A stretch of 64,000 nt of DNA, taken from the NCBI GenBank assembly GCA_016191285.1, contig JACPPA010000028.1:2501-66500 (forward strand), written 5' to 3'. Source of the stretch: Gammaproteobacteria bacterium (GTDB lineage: Bacteria > Pseudomonadota > Gammaproteobacteria > Ga0077536). Under the pieces are notes generated by a model. That model was not told the origin of the DNA. It searched no databases and worked only from the letters and a program-made list of their open reading frames with translations. The position numbers and the translations under genes were made by a program. Positions 1 through 11,152 of the stretch are shown piece by piece. Every line of letters begins with the position of its first letter. The first letter of the stretch is position 1.

Positions 1-79
1 AAGACTGAGTAGGTGACGCAAAAACACAAGCGACTTGTATTGAAGTAAGCATATAATTTTGAGGTAATTGAGATTATAT
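1..79 (+). other. 3' end of the 16S-23S spacer
   Basis: This is the transcribed spacer immediately before the 23S gene. It is AT-rich and no tRNA fold can be recognised in the part that is visible. The 16S gene and any spacer tRNAs lie upstream of the window. Confidence 0.7.
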
Positions 80-2915
<2,836 letters not shown>

Positions 2916-3011
2916 ATATAACGCTCAAGCGTTTTGCGAATGTGCACACCAATTCGACTTAATACTTTATAGAACTTTAGCGACTCACTCTATGGTGAGT
3001 CAGCGCCGATT

Positions 3012-3130
3012 TGCCTGGCGATCATAGCGAACGGGAACCACCTGACCCCATCCCGAACTCAGAAGTGAAACTGTTCAGCGCCGATGATAGTGTGGTGTAT
3101 GCCATGTGAAAGTAGGTCATTGCCAGGCAT
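3012..3130 (+). rRNA. rrf: 5S ribosomal RNA
   Basis: The gene starts at TGCCTGGCGATCATAGCG and ends at its pairing partner TTGCCAGGCAT. Inside are the conserved blocks CCTGACCCCATCCCGAACTC and CAGAAGTGAAAC. Its length is 119 nt, as usual. It follows 23S after a 96-nt spacer with no visible tRNA, so the operon ends 23S-5S. Confidence 0.97.
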
Positions 3131-3139
3131 CAAATCTAT

Positions 3140-3180
3140 AGCCGCCCCCGGACTCATGAATTCGGGAATTCGGGGCGGCT
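3140..3180 (+). terminator. rRNA operon terminator hairpin
   Basis: A GC-rich stem (AGCCGCCCC pairing with GGGGCGGCT) begins 10 nt after 5S. The loop holds a nested AATTC repeat. The T-tract behind it is weak (TCCCTAATT), so the call rests on the stem and its position after the rRNA operon. Confidence 0.7.
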
Positions 3181-3316
3181 TCCCTAATTCAAGTGCAGGT
3201 GAACCTCTGGGCTTGAATTCGACGCCTTGTCACTGTCGGAATGACTCGCGAGCTAGAACTTGAGAAGCGACTAACTTATATTCTGTAAGTGGAATAAATA
3301 GCATAGTGTTCCGCTA

Positions 3317-4339
3317 GTGATTCAACTTCCCCAACTAACCCCCAAAAAGTATCCAAATACAACGCCGTCGTCGATACTGGTCCATGTAATGGAGGATCGA
3401 ATCGGGGATGCATTAACTAAATGGCCGGTGATCGCCGGACTCAAGAGAGCACACCCAGACATCACGATAGTGTGGATGGCGGGCCGTCATCGGAGTGTGT
3501 TCAAGCGCGAATTGGCGGCGCTCGCGGCCGGAGTTCTCGACGAAGTTCACGATGTCTGCGGCCTCGGCACGCGATGGAACGAACTTCTTCGTAAACCACT
3601 TGCCCGGCACTTCGATATTGTAATCGCGACCGAGAGCAAACTGCGAAGCACCCTAGTGCTCCGCCGAGTGCCCAATCGCCTATTTATTTCGTCGACTTAC
3701 AACTTTCTTTTCTCCGATCGTAAGCGTCCACCCAATGCGAGCGAACCGAAGTCGGTGTTCAGCCGCTTCGCTCAATTGGTATCTCTCGCGCTCGGAGAAA
3801 AGATCGTCCCATTGCGTGAAATCCCGCTGCCCCATGATTTAACACTGCTGGCCGCGGACCGCCTGCCCGGTAAAGCTCCCTACATTGGGTTCGTTCCTGG
3901 GGCTGGAGGGAAAGATAAGCAATGGCCGCTCAACAATTATCTTCAACTCGCGCGACTACAAACCGAGCGCGGACGCTGTCCCGTATTTTTTTTAGGACCG
4001 GAAGAAGTTCAATGGCGAGCACACGTTCGCTCGACCATACCGTCCGCACTGTTTCCCGAATGGGGAGCCGAAGGTCAACAAATCGGTAATCCATTGCTGA
4101 CCATCGCGCTAGCTAAACGCCTCAACGGCGCCGTTGCGAATGATTCGGGTGGAGGGCATCTAATCGCCGCTGGCGGCAATCCCCTAATTACGCTTTTTGG
4201 ACCAACCAGCGCGGAGAAATTCGAACCGCCGTACGGCAAACACAGGGCAATTAGTGCACGCGACTTTGGCGTCACCGCTATGGAGTTTATTCCGGTAGCG
4301 AACGTCGATGCTGAGTTAGAAAATATGCTTCGCTCGTAA
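3317..4339 (+). CDS. glycosyltransferase family 9 (heptosyltransferase-like)
   Basis: This is probably a cytoplasmic GT-B glycosyltransferase of the ADP-heptose:LPS heptosyltransferase family, which adds heptose or a related sugar to the lipopolysaccharide core. The 340-residue length is normal for the family. The N-terminal ILVHVMEDRIGDALTKWPVI fits the family opening, and the donor-site region NDSGGGHLIAAGG (from about residue 275) followed by ITLFGPTS is diagnostic. The GTG start at 3317 keeps the first beta strand, whereas the ATG at 3389 would cut it off. It stands alone between the rRNA operon and an insertion-sequence remnant, so its exact acceptor cannot be read from context. Confidence 0.85.
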   Translation: MIQLPQLTPKKYPNTTPSSILVHVMEDRIGDALTKWPVIAGLKRAHPDITIVWMAGRHRSVFKRELAALAAGVLDEVHDVCGLGTRWNELLRKPLARHFDIVIATESKLRSTLVLRRVPNRLFISSTYNFLFSDRKRPPNASEPKSVFSRFAQLVSLALGEKIVPLREIPLPHDLTLLAADRLPGKAPYIGFVPGAGGKDKQWPLNNYLQLARLQTERGRCPVFFLGPEEVQWRAHVRSTIPSALFPEWGAEGQQIGNPLLTIALAKRLNGAVANDSGGGHLIAAGGNPLITLFGPTSAEKFEPPYGKHRAISARDFGVTAMEFIPVANVDAELENMLRS

Positions 4340-4547
4340 ATCGCCGAGTGCCACCGAGTTATGGCTTGCGCTTTGAAAGTAACCGGGTACTTCTGGCCGC
4401 TGCATGGCCAAGACGATGAGGTGTGTTTCCCGTTCTTCCCTTCACGCTCACACGCCTGTTAGCGGCGATGTAAAAGCGCCGGATTTTGGGGTTTAACAAA
4501 ATGAGGTGGACGGCGTCAATCAGGATGGCCGGTCCAACGACAAACAT

Positions 4548-4712
4548 CTTGGCCAGCCACGCGTAATAACCGCTCTTCGACACTTCAAACACTCGACTCA
4601 TCAGCGTCATTGAAAACTGCGCCCGCAACGTCGTCATCAGGGCGTACCTCACTTGCAGTCCTTCGCGAAGTACGCCGTCGCTTTTTTTAGCAGGTCGCAG
4701 CTCCTGCTTCAT
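4548..4712 (-). pseudogene. IS3-family transposase remnant (OrfA end / OrfB start)
   Basis: On the minus strand, about 55 codons contain VRYALMTTLRAQFSMTLMSR followed by SKSGYYAWL, the characteristic N-terminus of IS3-family OrfB, preceded by a short stretch like the end of OrfA. After SGYYAWLAK the frame continues to 4359 with unrelated residues, so the transposase is truncated there. The matching OrfB C-terminus lies next to it on the opposite strand, so the element has been rearranged as well as cut. Confidence 0.7.
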
Positions 4713-4748
4713 CTCTGCTCTGCTAACTCACGCCGTAACTGGACTTGA

Positions 4749-5147
4749 CTGGGGTGTGCGATGGAGAATCACTTACGTACGGAGTTGGTGTTGTCGGCGT
4801 TGCAGAATGCGCTGAGGCAACGTCGGCCCGTAGGCGTCATTCATCACTCAGACCGGGGTTGCCAGTACACGAGCACCGCGTTTAGCAAGCGCTGTCAGGA
4901 AGCGGGCGTGATGCCTTCGATGGGCTCGGTGGGCGATTGTTATGACAACGCGATGGCCGAGAGTTTTTGGGCAACGCTAGAGCGCGAAGTGTTAAGTCGC
5001 CGGCGCTTCAAGACGCAGGCCGAAGCGAAGCTGACGGTCTTTGCGTGGATTGAAGGTTGGTATAACCGGCATCGCCGACATTCCTCACTGGGCTATCGTT
5101 CACCGATGAATGACGAGCGTCACGCACTCGAGCATCGGGCGACCTGA
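4749..5147 (+). pseudogene. IS3-family transposase OrfB, C-terminal half
   Basis: This encodes the C-terminal half of the DDE integrase core of an IS3-family OrfB. HHSDRGCQYTS carries the second catalytic Asp, SVGDCYDNAMAESFWATLE carries the catalytic Glu, and NRHRRHSSLGYRSP is the usual C-terminal signature. Homology begins only at about GCAMENHLRTE, with an in-frame stop just upstream, so the first Asp and the N-terminal half are missing. It is head-to-head with the OrfB N-terminal fragment at 4548-4712. It cannot make an active transposase. Confidence 0.85.
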
Positions 5148-5378
5148 ACGATGAAGAGCATAACGTTCAAAGCTGCGAAATCGAGGGGTACCAACCTCAA
5201 GGGTCGCTGGAGATCGTGGCGCCTAGCGCTTTATACGCGGTCGCTAGGCAGCCGCAGCGCAGAAAAAATCAGCCACCGAGCTTCTGCCGCCTACGGCGGC
5301 AGACTGAGTCTATGGTATACGATAGATAAGATCAGGAGGGAAGAGAACGCAAAGAGAGTCTATAAACTGTCCACCTAA

Positions 5379-5410
5379 ACGGGGCAGGTCCAAAACGGAG
5401 CAGGTCCACA
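5379..5410. repeat. tandem pair of IS3-type terminal sequences
   Basis: Two 16-bp units lie back to back (ACGGGGCAGGTCCAAA and ACGGAGCAGGTCCACA, 14 of 16 identical). Together with the preceding CTGTCCACCTAA they look like the terminal inverted repeat of an IS3-family element. The arrangement suggests two IS ends abutting. Confidence 0.55.
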
Positions 5411-5474
5411 ACACCAACTGTGGGGCTTCTTCTTTAAACTCTTTCGTGTATACCCTTTTCGGAATCTTTTCCAT
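5411..5474 (-). pseudogene. IS3-family OrfA N-terminal fragment
   Basis: A minus-strand ATG at 5474 opens MEKIPKRVYTKEFKEEA, the usual basic N-terminus of an IS3-family OrfA (helix-turn-helix protein). After about 20 codons the sequence runs into the IS terminal repeat at 5379-5410 and homology stops. It has the same orientation as the OrfA/OrfB fragment at 4548-4712, so the two may come from one element whose middle was lost or inverted. Confidence 0.6.
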
Positions 5475-5588
5475 CAATACGCTCCTCGTTGAATCTCATT
5501 TTAACTTCAACGATGGCGTCCATTATTTCTAGCCTGCCTCATTGTCCGCACCTTGACCATCAGCCAAAGTATGCCGAAGAGTTGCCGG

Positions 5589-6467
5589 TTACCTTTGAAA
5601 TGCGCGCCGTTGCGCTTCAACAAAATAGCGCATCGAGCGCTGGTGTTTGCTACTGAGCGTCATCGCACAGGTTACCCACTCGTCGACCGACTCAAGGAGT
5701 TGGCTGTAACTCAGAGAGCGCAGTTGCTGCTGTCGCCGGGCGACGCACGGGATGGCGTTAGTCCTTACGAGTTCTCTCACGAACTCGATACCTGTCCCTG
5801 TGGGCACTAAGTAATCGACAATCCCGACTTCACGCAAGAATTCTGCGGTATATCGATTGGACTTTTGCATCAGTCGATTCGCCACATCGTCGCCGCAACG
5901 GCGACTAATTAGCGGCAAACCACCCATTCCCGGAAACAAACCAAATAACGCTTCGGGAAATCCAAAATGACAACCTTCCTCCGCGACCAGAACGTGGCAC
6001 GCCAACGCGGCCTCGAATCCTCCGCCTTGCGCTTCGCCGTTCACGAGTGCTACGGTGACCAAATCATTTAATCCACAACCTGTAATACTCGACCAGATTT
6101 CATCTATCGCTGCTTTCCCGTAAGCAAAAAGGCCGTCCCGATCGCCGACGTTAATCAGATTAAGAAATAGCTGGAGGTCGCCACCCAAAGAAAAGCAGTT
6201 ATTTTTTCCCGAGCTGATTACTCGGTAGCGCGGTGCGCCGTAGGCGCCTGCTCGAATCTGCGCAGACAAATGGCCCATTTCCGCGATTAGCTGTGGCGTC
6301 ACATAGGGCGGCGCGGTACGTGCAACCGAAGCCCAAACGGTTTTGCCGTCTTCCGTATATGCAACGTCTAAAGCGCGCGTCAGTACTCGTAGTTGCGCGC
6401 CGTTGCGACTCGGCTCCGCGGCTTCGAATTCCCGTCGCTTGTTTAGTAGCGCAGATGAATTTGACAT
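5589..6467 (-). CDS. rpfF: RpfF-type DSF synthase (crotonase family)
   Basis: This is a crotonase-fold enzyme that most resembles RpfF, which makes cis-2-unsaturated fatty acid signals by dehydrating 3-hydroxyacyl-ACP and releasing the free acid by thioesterase action. FSLGGDLQLF, GGGFEAALACH, FPEALFGLFPGMG and the C-terminal RSMRYFVEAQRRA match RpfF. Two glutamates, E152 in GGGFEAAL and E172 in FPEALF, sit 20 residues apart, the spacing of the RpfF catalytic pair (E141/E161 in Xanthomonas). The 292-residue length fits. A GGAG lies 6 nt before the ATG. It is divergent from an ACP, ketosynthase and RpfC-type kinase, which supports DSF synthesis over fatty-acid beta-oxidation. Confidence 0.88.
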   Translation of the reverse strand: MSNSSALLNKRREFEAAEPSRNGAQLRVLTRALDVAYTEDGKTVWASVARTAPPYVTPQLIAEMGHLSAQIRAGAYGAPRYRVISSGKNNCFSLGGDLQLFLNLINVGDRDGLFAYGKAAIDEIWSSITGCGLNDLVTVALVNGEAQGGGFEAALACHVLVAEEGCHFGFPEALFGLFPGMGGLPLISRRCGDDVANRLMQKSNRYTAEFLREVGIVDYLVPTGTGIEFVRELVRTNAIPCVARRQQQLRSLSYSQLLESVDEWVTCAMTLSSKHQRSMRYFVEAQRRAFQR

Positions 6468-6516
6468 CGTTAGTCTCCAGTGATTTCACTTTGGTGTCGG
6501 GTTCGTAGTTATATAT

Positions 6517-6536
6517 CAACTAGCATGCGTTAGTTG
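6517..6536. promoter_or_regulatory. palindrome in the rpfF/ACP divergent promoter region
   Basis: CAACTA and TAGTTG face each other around a central GCATGC palindrome, about 50 bp upstream of rpfF. An AT-rich TTGATATATAAC stretch beside it, read toward rpfF, could hold the -10 box. The rest of the 325-bp gap (6468-6792) has no convincing gene. Operator function is inferred from position and symmetry only. Confidence 0.3.
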
Positions 6537-6792
6537 GATGTCGACGGAGCAATCCTGCACCATGAATGCATGGCTTAGCGCGCACCGTGATGTAGACGAT
6601 AATCTCGTCAGGTCCTCGACTAAAATTACTAGACGCGCCAAAGCGCTCAGAATCACCCGAATTAGCTAATGCAATAAGGGTCCTTAAGGTAAACTTCGAG
6701 CATGCGAGGACGCGGGAATAAAGACGTCTGCATAGAAATGGGTATGTGGCAACACCACGTATGGAACAACCCTCGATATCGCAACAAATCCT

Positions 6793-7047
6793 ATGGTTTC
6801 CAAAGACATATTTGAACGAGTCGTAAGCGTGATTGCGGACACCCTACAAGTATCAGTAAACGCGCTCTCGTCTACCACCAAGATTAAGGAAGATTTGCAC
6901 GTCGATTCGATGCAAATCGTGACGTTGATGATCGCGCTAGATGATGAGTTCAATACCGAATTCAACCTTGAAAAGGTCCCGACCGGCGAGGTAACCATTG
7001 AGTGGATCTGCGAATTCGTCGGTGCTGCCATCATCAGTACAGGCTAG
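6793..7047 (+). CDS. acyl carrier protein
   Basis: An 84-residue acidic four-helix carrier protein. S39 in VDSMQIVTLMIALDDEF sits in the family DSL/DSM motif and would carry 4'-phosphopantetheine. It is clearly not a housekeeping AcpP, since it lies away from fab genes and the motif is DSM rather than DSL. Only 6 nt separate it from the downstream ketosynthase, so the two are almost certainly co-translated. No strong Shine-Dalgarno is visible before the ATG. Next to an RpfF-type synthase, the simplest role is to hold the 3-hydroxyacyl substrate for signal synthesis. That role is inference. Confidence 0.88.
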   Translation: MVSKDIFERVVSVIADTLQVSVNALSSTTKIKEDLHVDSMQIVTLMIALDDEFNTEFNLEKVPTGEVTIEWICEFVGAAIISTG

Positions 7048-7053
7048 CCGAGT

Positions 7054-8421
7054 GTGGTCGCCAATCGCGTATTCGTGACAGGGTTGGGCGCGGTATCCGC
7101 CTTTGGTCGTGGCGTCCCTCCCTTTTGGAACGCCTGCTTAGGTGGCGAATCGATAGTGACCGCGACTCCCGCCGCCTGGCGCCAATACTATCGTGCGACC
7201 AGTCAGGTCTGGTCTCCGCTCCCAGCATTCGACTACAAATCCTTTGGATTTACGCGGGCCGACATTTTAACCAACAGCACTGCGGTACTTTTGGCGATGA
7301 CTGCCGCAGACGAGGCATTGGAACACGCTAACGCACCTGCCTTCGTCAAGTCAGCGATGGATCCCGAGCGCAACCCTGCCGGCGCCACCCCGTTATCGCG
7401 CTATCGTGTCGCGGTTTTTATCGGTACTGGCCTCGGCGGTGGTCAAGCGCCGTTCGATAACTATCGCGCGCATCTGCTGGCCGGATTAAAGCCGCGCTTG
7501 AATGCGCTTCGCGAGCAGTTGTCGGACGACGAATACTTGCGCGAACACGTGACTGCTTTGCAGGCACATCCGAGGGTAAATCCGTTAGTGATCTGCCAGA
7601 CGATGCCAAATTCTATCAGTGCGAGCTTGGGGATTCGGTACAAATTCCGTGGCCCAAACGAGACCGCATGCTACGCGTGCGCCTCGGGCACGGTCGCTAT
7701 CGGTCACGCCTATAAAGCGATCAGAAACGGCGAGATTGACTTCGCCATCGCCGGTGGCGTCGAACATTTAAACGACGGCGCCGGTGGCGCATTTATGGGA
7801 TTCGATCGCTTACAAACGCTGGCCAAGCCACGGGGGGATCTCGGGACCGAGAATAGGCCATTCGACAAATCGCGCTCAGGTTTTTTATTCAGCGAAGGCG
7901 GCGCGGCGATTCTGACTCTCGAATCTGAATCATTTGCTAACAATCGCGGCGCAATCCCTTTAGCCGAAGTCGCCGGTTTCGGCCATACTTCAGATGGATA
8001 TTCGGTTGCTGCAATTTCCGAAATGAACAACTCAATTCGCGCCATGCTCGATCAGACCATCGCCGACGCCGCGATTGACCGGCATCAAATTGGCTATGTT
8101 AACGGCCACGGAACGTCGACCGAGCTCAACGATTCAATTGAAGCGCGTTTGCTCGATCAGTATTTTAAACACACGCCAAAGGTCAACAGCACGAAGTCGA
8201 TTCTCGGCCATACCATCGGTGCGAGCGGGGCTTTCGAGGCAATCGTTTGTACCAAGAGTTTGCAATCGCAAAGAGTCCATGTTTCTCGGAATCTTGATGA
8301 ACCTATTGTCGATTTAAATTTTTGCACCGCGAGTGAACCGTACCAATTTGAATATGCGCTTTCCCAGAGCTTCGGATTCGGCGGTCACAATGCGGGATTG
8401 ATCTTTCGAAAGACCGACTAA
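7054..8421 (+). CDS. beta-ketoacyl-ACP synthase (FabF-like)
   Basis: This is a thiolase-fold condensing enzyme that would extend an acyl-ACP by two carbons. The full Cys-His-His triad is present: C209 in CYACASGT, H352 in NGHGTSTELND and H386 in KSILGHTIGASG. The C-terminal FGFGGHNAG motif is normal. At 455 residues it is longer than FabF (about 413), with extra sequence around residues 95-112 and 135-178. Translation starts at GTG 7054, 6 nt after the ACP stop. There is no ketoreductase or dehydratase beside it, so it must borrow those steps from general fatty-acid synthesis. It could be a specialised KAS II that makes the DSF precursor chain length. Confidence 0.88.
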   Translation: MVANRVFVTGLGAVSAFGRGVPPFWNACLGGESIVTATPAAWRQYYRATSQVWSPLPAFDYKSFGFTRADILTNSTAVLLAMTAADEALEHANAPAFVKSAMDPERNPAGATPLSRYRVAVFIGTGLGGGQAPFDNYRAHLLAGLKPRLNALREQLSDDEYLREHVTALQAHPRVNPLVICQTMPNSISASLGIRYKFRGPNETACYACASGTVAIGHAYKAIRNGEIDFAIAGGVEHLNDGAGGAFMGFDRLQTLAKPRGDLGTENRPFDKSRSGFLFSEGGAAILTLESESFANNRGAIPLAEVAGFGHTSDGYSVAAISEMNNSIRAMLDQTIADAAIDRHQIGYVNGHGTSTELNDSIEARLLDQYFKHTPKVNSTKSILGHTIGASGAFEAIVCTKSLQSQRVHVSRNLDEPIVDLNFCTASEPYQFEYALSQSFGFGGHNAGLIFRKTD

Positions 8422-8503
8422 ACGCGACCGACCATGTTTTCGAGTTACGTTATGCTTCTCCCGTCGTCCGCTATTCAACACTAAGCAAGCGTCCAGCCTT
8501 TCC

Positions 8504-11080
8504 ATGACACTGCCGCTTAGTATTCCACGCGACAAACTTCGGCGACATTCCATGGACGCCGTTCCCGAACACGCAGTAGGCGAGAATCCGGCTCGAGCAC
8601 GACATCCCGAGCACCCAGAACAGGCGTTTCTTGGTGAACTCGCGCAGGCGAAAATTCGCTGCGGCATGAACATCGCGCTCCTTGTGTCAGCGTTAGCTGC
8701 GTATCGCGGCGACCCCTCTCTCGGTCTCGACCGAGTTTGGTTTACCACGTTATTCACGACAGCGTCCGCTGCCATCCTGTATCTGTGGGCGCACCTGTTA
8801 CACAATCAAACCGTTCACCCTCGCTGGCGTATCGGGCAACGCGTTGCCTGTATCATCCTCGACAATACCGCGATCACCTGGATCTTGTATTTCGGTGGTG
8901 AAACGCTGGCGGGTGTCTATGGTGTTTATCTGTGGATCACAATCGGCTACGGGATGCGCTATGGACTAACGTATCTCTACGGCAACCTTGCCACGTCGCT
9001 TATCGGATTCATTTTAATTACGCAGTTGTCATCGTTTTGGCGCGCCAATCCGTCTCTATCCGTGGGTCTCGGACTGGCACTCCTAGTGGTGCCTATTTAT
9101 GCGGCGTTTCTGATTAAGCGGCTACACCAGGCGGTGGGCGACGCCCAAGCAGCGTACATAGCGAAAAGCGATTTCGTCGCCAAAATGAGTCATGAGTTAC
9201 GCACGCCGCTGCATGGAATAATCGCCATGGCCGACCTCTTGAGTCGCGCCGAGGCAAATGTGCAGCAAAAGGAGATGGTTAGAATTATCTCAATTTCGTC
9301 CAACACGCTGCTTGATCTCATTAATCGCATCCTTGACATCAGCAAGTTCGAGGGCAGCACTTTCGCGCTGCAACGCGAGCCAATGAATTTGCACACCGTG
9401 ATCAACGACACGGTCAGCATTTTGTCGCCGCAGGCGCAAGGCAAAGCGTTATCGTTCGTAAGTTATATCGATGCAACCATTGAACAATATCTGATGGGCT
9501 CTCCGCGACAGCTGCAAGAAGTACTGACCAATTTATGCGGGAACGCGATCAAGTTCACCGAAGAAGGAGAAGTTTTTCTCGGTGTTTATCGCGTGGAAAC
9601 CTCGAGTCCACATATCGTCGTTCGCTTCGACATCAAGGACAGTGGTGCGGGAATCGCAGCTCAACATTTAGAGCGCATCTTCGATCCTTTTTTCCAAGCG
9701 GACAGCAGTGTTACCCGTAAACATGGTGGGACTGGTCTGGGCACCGCGATTGCCAAAGAACTAGTCCGGCTAATGGGTGGCGAAATTTCCGTCGCCTCTC
9801 AACTTGGGCATGGCACAACCTTTTCGCTTGTGATGCGGTTTGAGCGCCACACTCAAACCGTGAATACGCCCGCGCTCTCGCCGATGGATATCGTGTTCGT
9901 TGGTAATCTGGAGATCAGTAACCTCATTACCGATAAACTCACTCGTCACGGCGCTCGTGTCACCAGTGTCCCCGCGCTCGTCGCGCTAGACTCCTCGCGC
10001 GACGGTATCGCACCGAGCGCCCTGATCATCGATTTCAATGCGATCGACCTCCCGGCAGGCGCGATCAGAAACATCGCCTTCCCGCTGAATCGACATTTGC
10101 TAATCCCAATCGTCGCCGTAGGTTCCGAGGATCAGCGGGAACATGCCATAGCACAGCGGTTTAATAGTTTCATTGCGCTCGATGGAACGAACGGCGATTT
10201 TGCGCGAATGTTGAGTACGGTGTCGACATTACGTGTCGAGAATCCAGTCGAACCGTTCGTCGCGGAAATCCGCCACGGCGTTCGCGTGCTGGTCGCGGAA
10301 GACAATTCCACCAATCAGACCATCGCGCGGCTCACGTTGGCCGAGGCCGGGTATCAATGCACGATTGTGGACAATGGCGAGGACGCGCTTGAGGCACTTG
10401 CCGCCGGTGAGCACGACATCGCAATCATTGACATGCACATGCCAGGGATGGACGGCTTGGAGGTGGCGCGCATGTATAACTTCTCCCATTTCGATCCCGC
10501 GACCCGCATTCCCATCATTATGATGACGGCGGATAGTCGACCGGAAGTGGTGGCCGACGCCGATTTGGCGGGCGTTGATAAGTTTCTAATAAAGCCGCTG
10601 AAACCGTCGCTGCTCATTAAGACGGTAAGCGGAATGCTGGCCGCACGCGGGATCTCTGCTGAAATTAAAGCGCGCGCCGAGTTCAGTACAGTTGTACTCG
10701 CTCCTGAACAAGCCCCGAAATTGGTCGACGAGGCCATCGTCCGTGAACTAATGAGCTACATGGAACATGACGACTGCGTCATCTTTTTTGCCGAGTTCAA
10801 CGAAGACGCGAATTCTTATCTTGCTACACTTTCGGACACCGCAGCACTTGAAGATCTCACTTCACTCCGAGACCGCATGCATGCACTGTGTGGCGCCGCG
10901 CGCACCGTGGGAGCGACACAGCTCGCCGCCTACGCAAGACGCATCGAATATCTAGACGCTGACGAAATTCGTACCCACGCCGACGAAATTTATCAAGCGC
11001 TGAGCCTGCTCATCGCTGATTCGGCGCGCGAAATTGAGCGCTACATGGAGCCGGAGCCAGCCGAAGTGCATCATTCGTGA
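8504..11080 (+). CDS. rpfC: RpfC-type hybrid sensor histidine kinase (DSF receptor)
   Basis: A membrane sensor that in Xanthomonas binds DSF and phosphorylates RpfG. Five or six hydrophobic segments span about residues 53-204. The WITIGYGMRYGLTYLYGN and FWRANPSLSVGL blocks closely resemble the RpfC input domain. Then follow HisKA with H230 in KMSHELRTPL, a HATPase domain (NLCGNAIKFTEEG, DSGAGIA, GGTGLGTAIAKELV), a receiver with D643 in IIDMHMPGMDG, and a C-terminal Hpt domain with H793 in MHALCGAARTVGA. The 858 residues are somewhat longer than Xanthomonas RpfC. ATG 8552 is an alternative start. No RpfG (HD-GYP) gene is in the window, so its output partner must be elsewhere. Confidence 0.9.
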   Translation: MTLPLSIPRDKLRRHSMDAVPEHAVGENPARARHPEHPEQAFLGELAQAKIRCGMNIALLVSALAAYRGDPSLGLDRVWFTTLFTTASAAILYLWAHLLHNQTVHPRWRIGQRVACIILDNTAITWILYFGGETLAGVYGVYLWITIGYGMRYGLTYLYGNLATSLIGFILITQLSSFWRANPSLSVGLGLALLVVPIYAAFLIKRLHQAVGDAQAAYIAKSDFVAKMSHELRTPLHGIIAMADLLSRAEANVQQKEMVRIISISSNTLLDLINRILDISKFEGSTFALQREPMNLHTVINDTVSILSPQAQGKALSFVSYIDATIEQYLMGSPRQLQEVLTNLCGNAIKFTEEGEVFLGVYRVETSSPHIVVRFDIKDSGAGIAAQHLERIFDPFFQADSSVTRKHGGTGLGTAIAKELVRLMGGEISVASQLGHGTTFSLVMRFERHTQTVNTPALSPMDIVFVGNLEISNLITDKLTRHGARVTSVPALVALDSSRDGIAPSALIIDFNAIDLPAGAIRNIAFPLNRHLLIPIVAVGSEDQREHAIAQRFNSFIALDGTNGDFARMLSTVSTLRVENPVEPFVAEIRHGVRVLVAEDNSTNQTIARLTLAEAGYQCTIVDNGEDALEALAAGEHDIAIIDMHMPGMDGLEVARMYNFSHFDPATRIPIIMMTADSRPEVVADADLAGVDKFLIKPLKPSLLIKTVSGMLAARGISAEIKARAEFSTVVLAPEQAPKLVDEAIVRELMSYMEHDDCVIFFAEFNEDANSYLATLSDTAALEDLTSLRDRMHALCGAARTVGATQLAAYARRIEYLDADEIRTHADEIYQALSLLIADSAREIERYMEPEPAEVHHS

Positions 11081-11152
11081 TTCGAATTTTACTATCGCTG
11101 ATCGATCTGCATTATGTCTCCTATTTTTTACACGCGCTAACGCAGTAGCATC

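Noticed and set aside
4359-4547. Second half of the minus-strand IS frame as a transposase domain
   Set aside because: The residues after SGYYAWLAK match no transposase pattern I know and look like unrelated sequence read in frame.
5589-6467. Ordinary enoyl-CoA hydratase for beta-oxidation
   Set aside because: The RpfF-specific blocks (GGDLQLF, FPEALFGLFPGMG, C-terminal RSMRYFVEAQ) and the neighbouring RpfC-type kinase fit DSF synthesis better.
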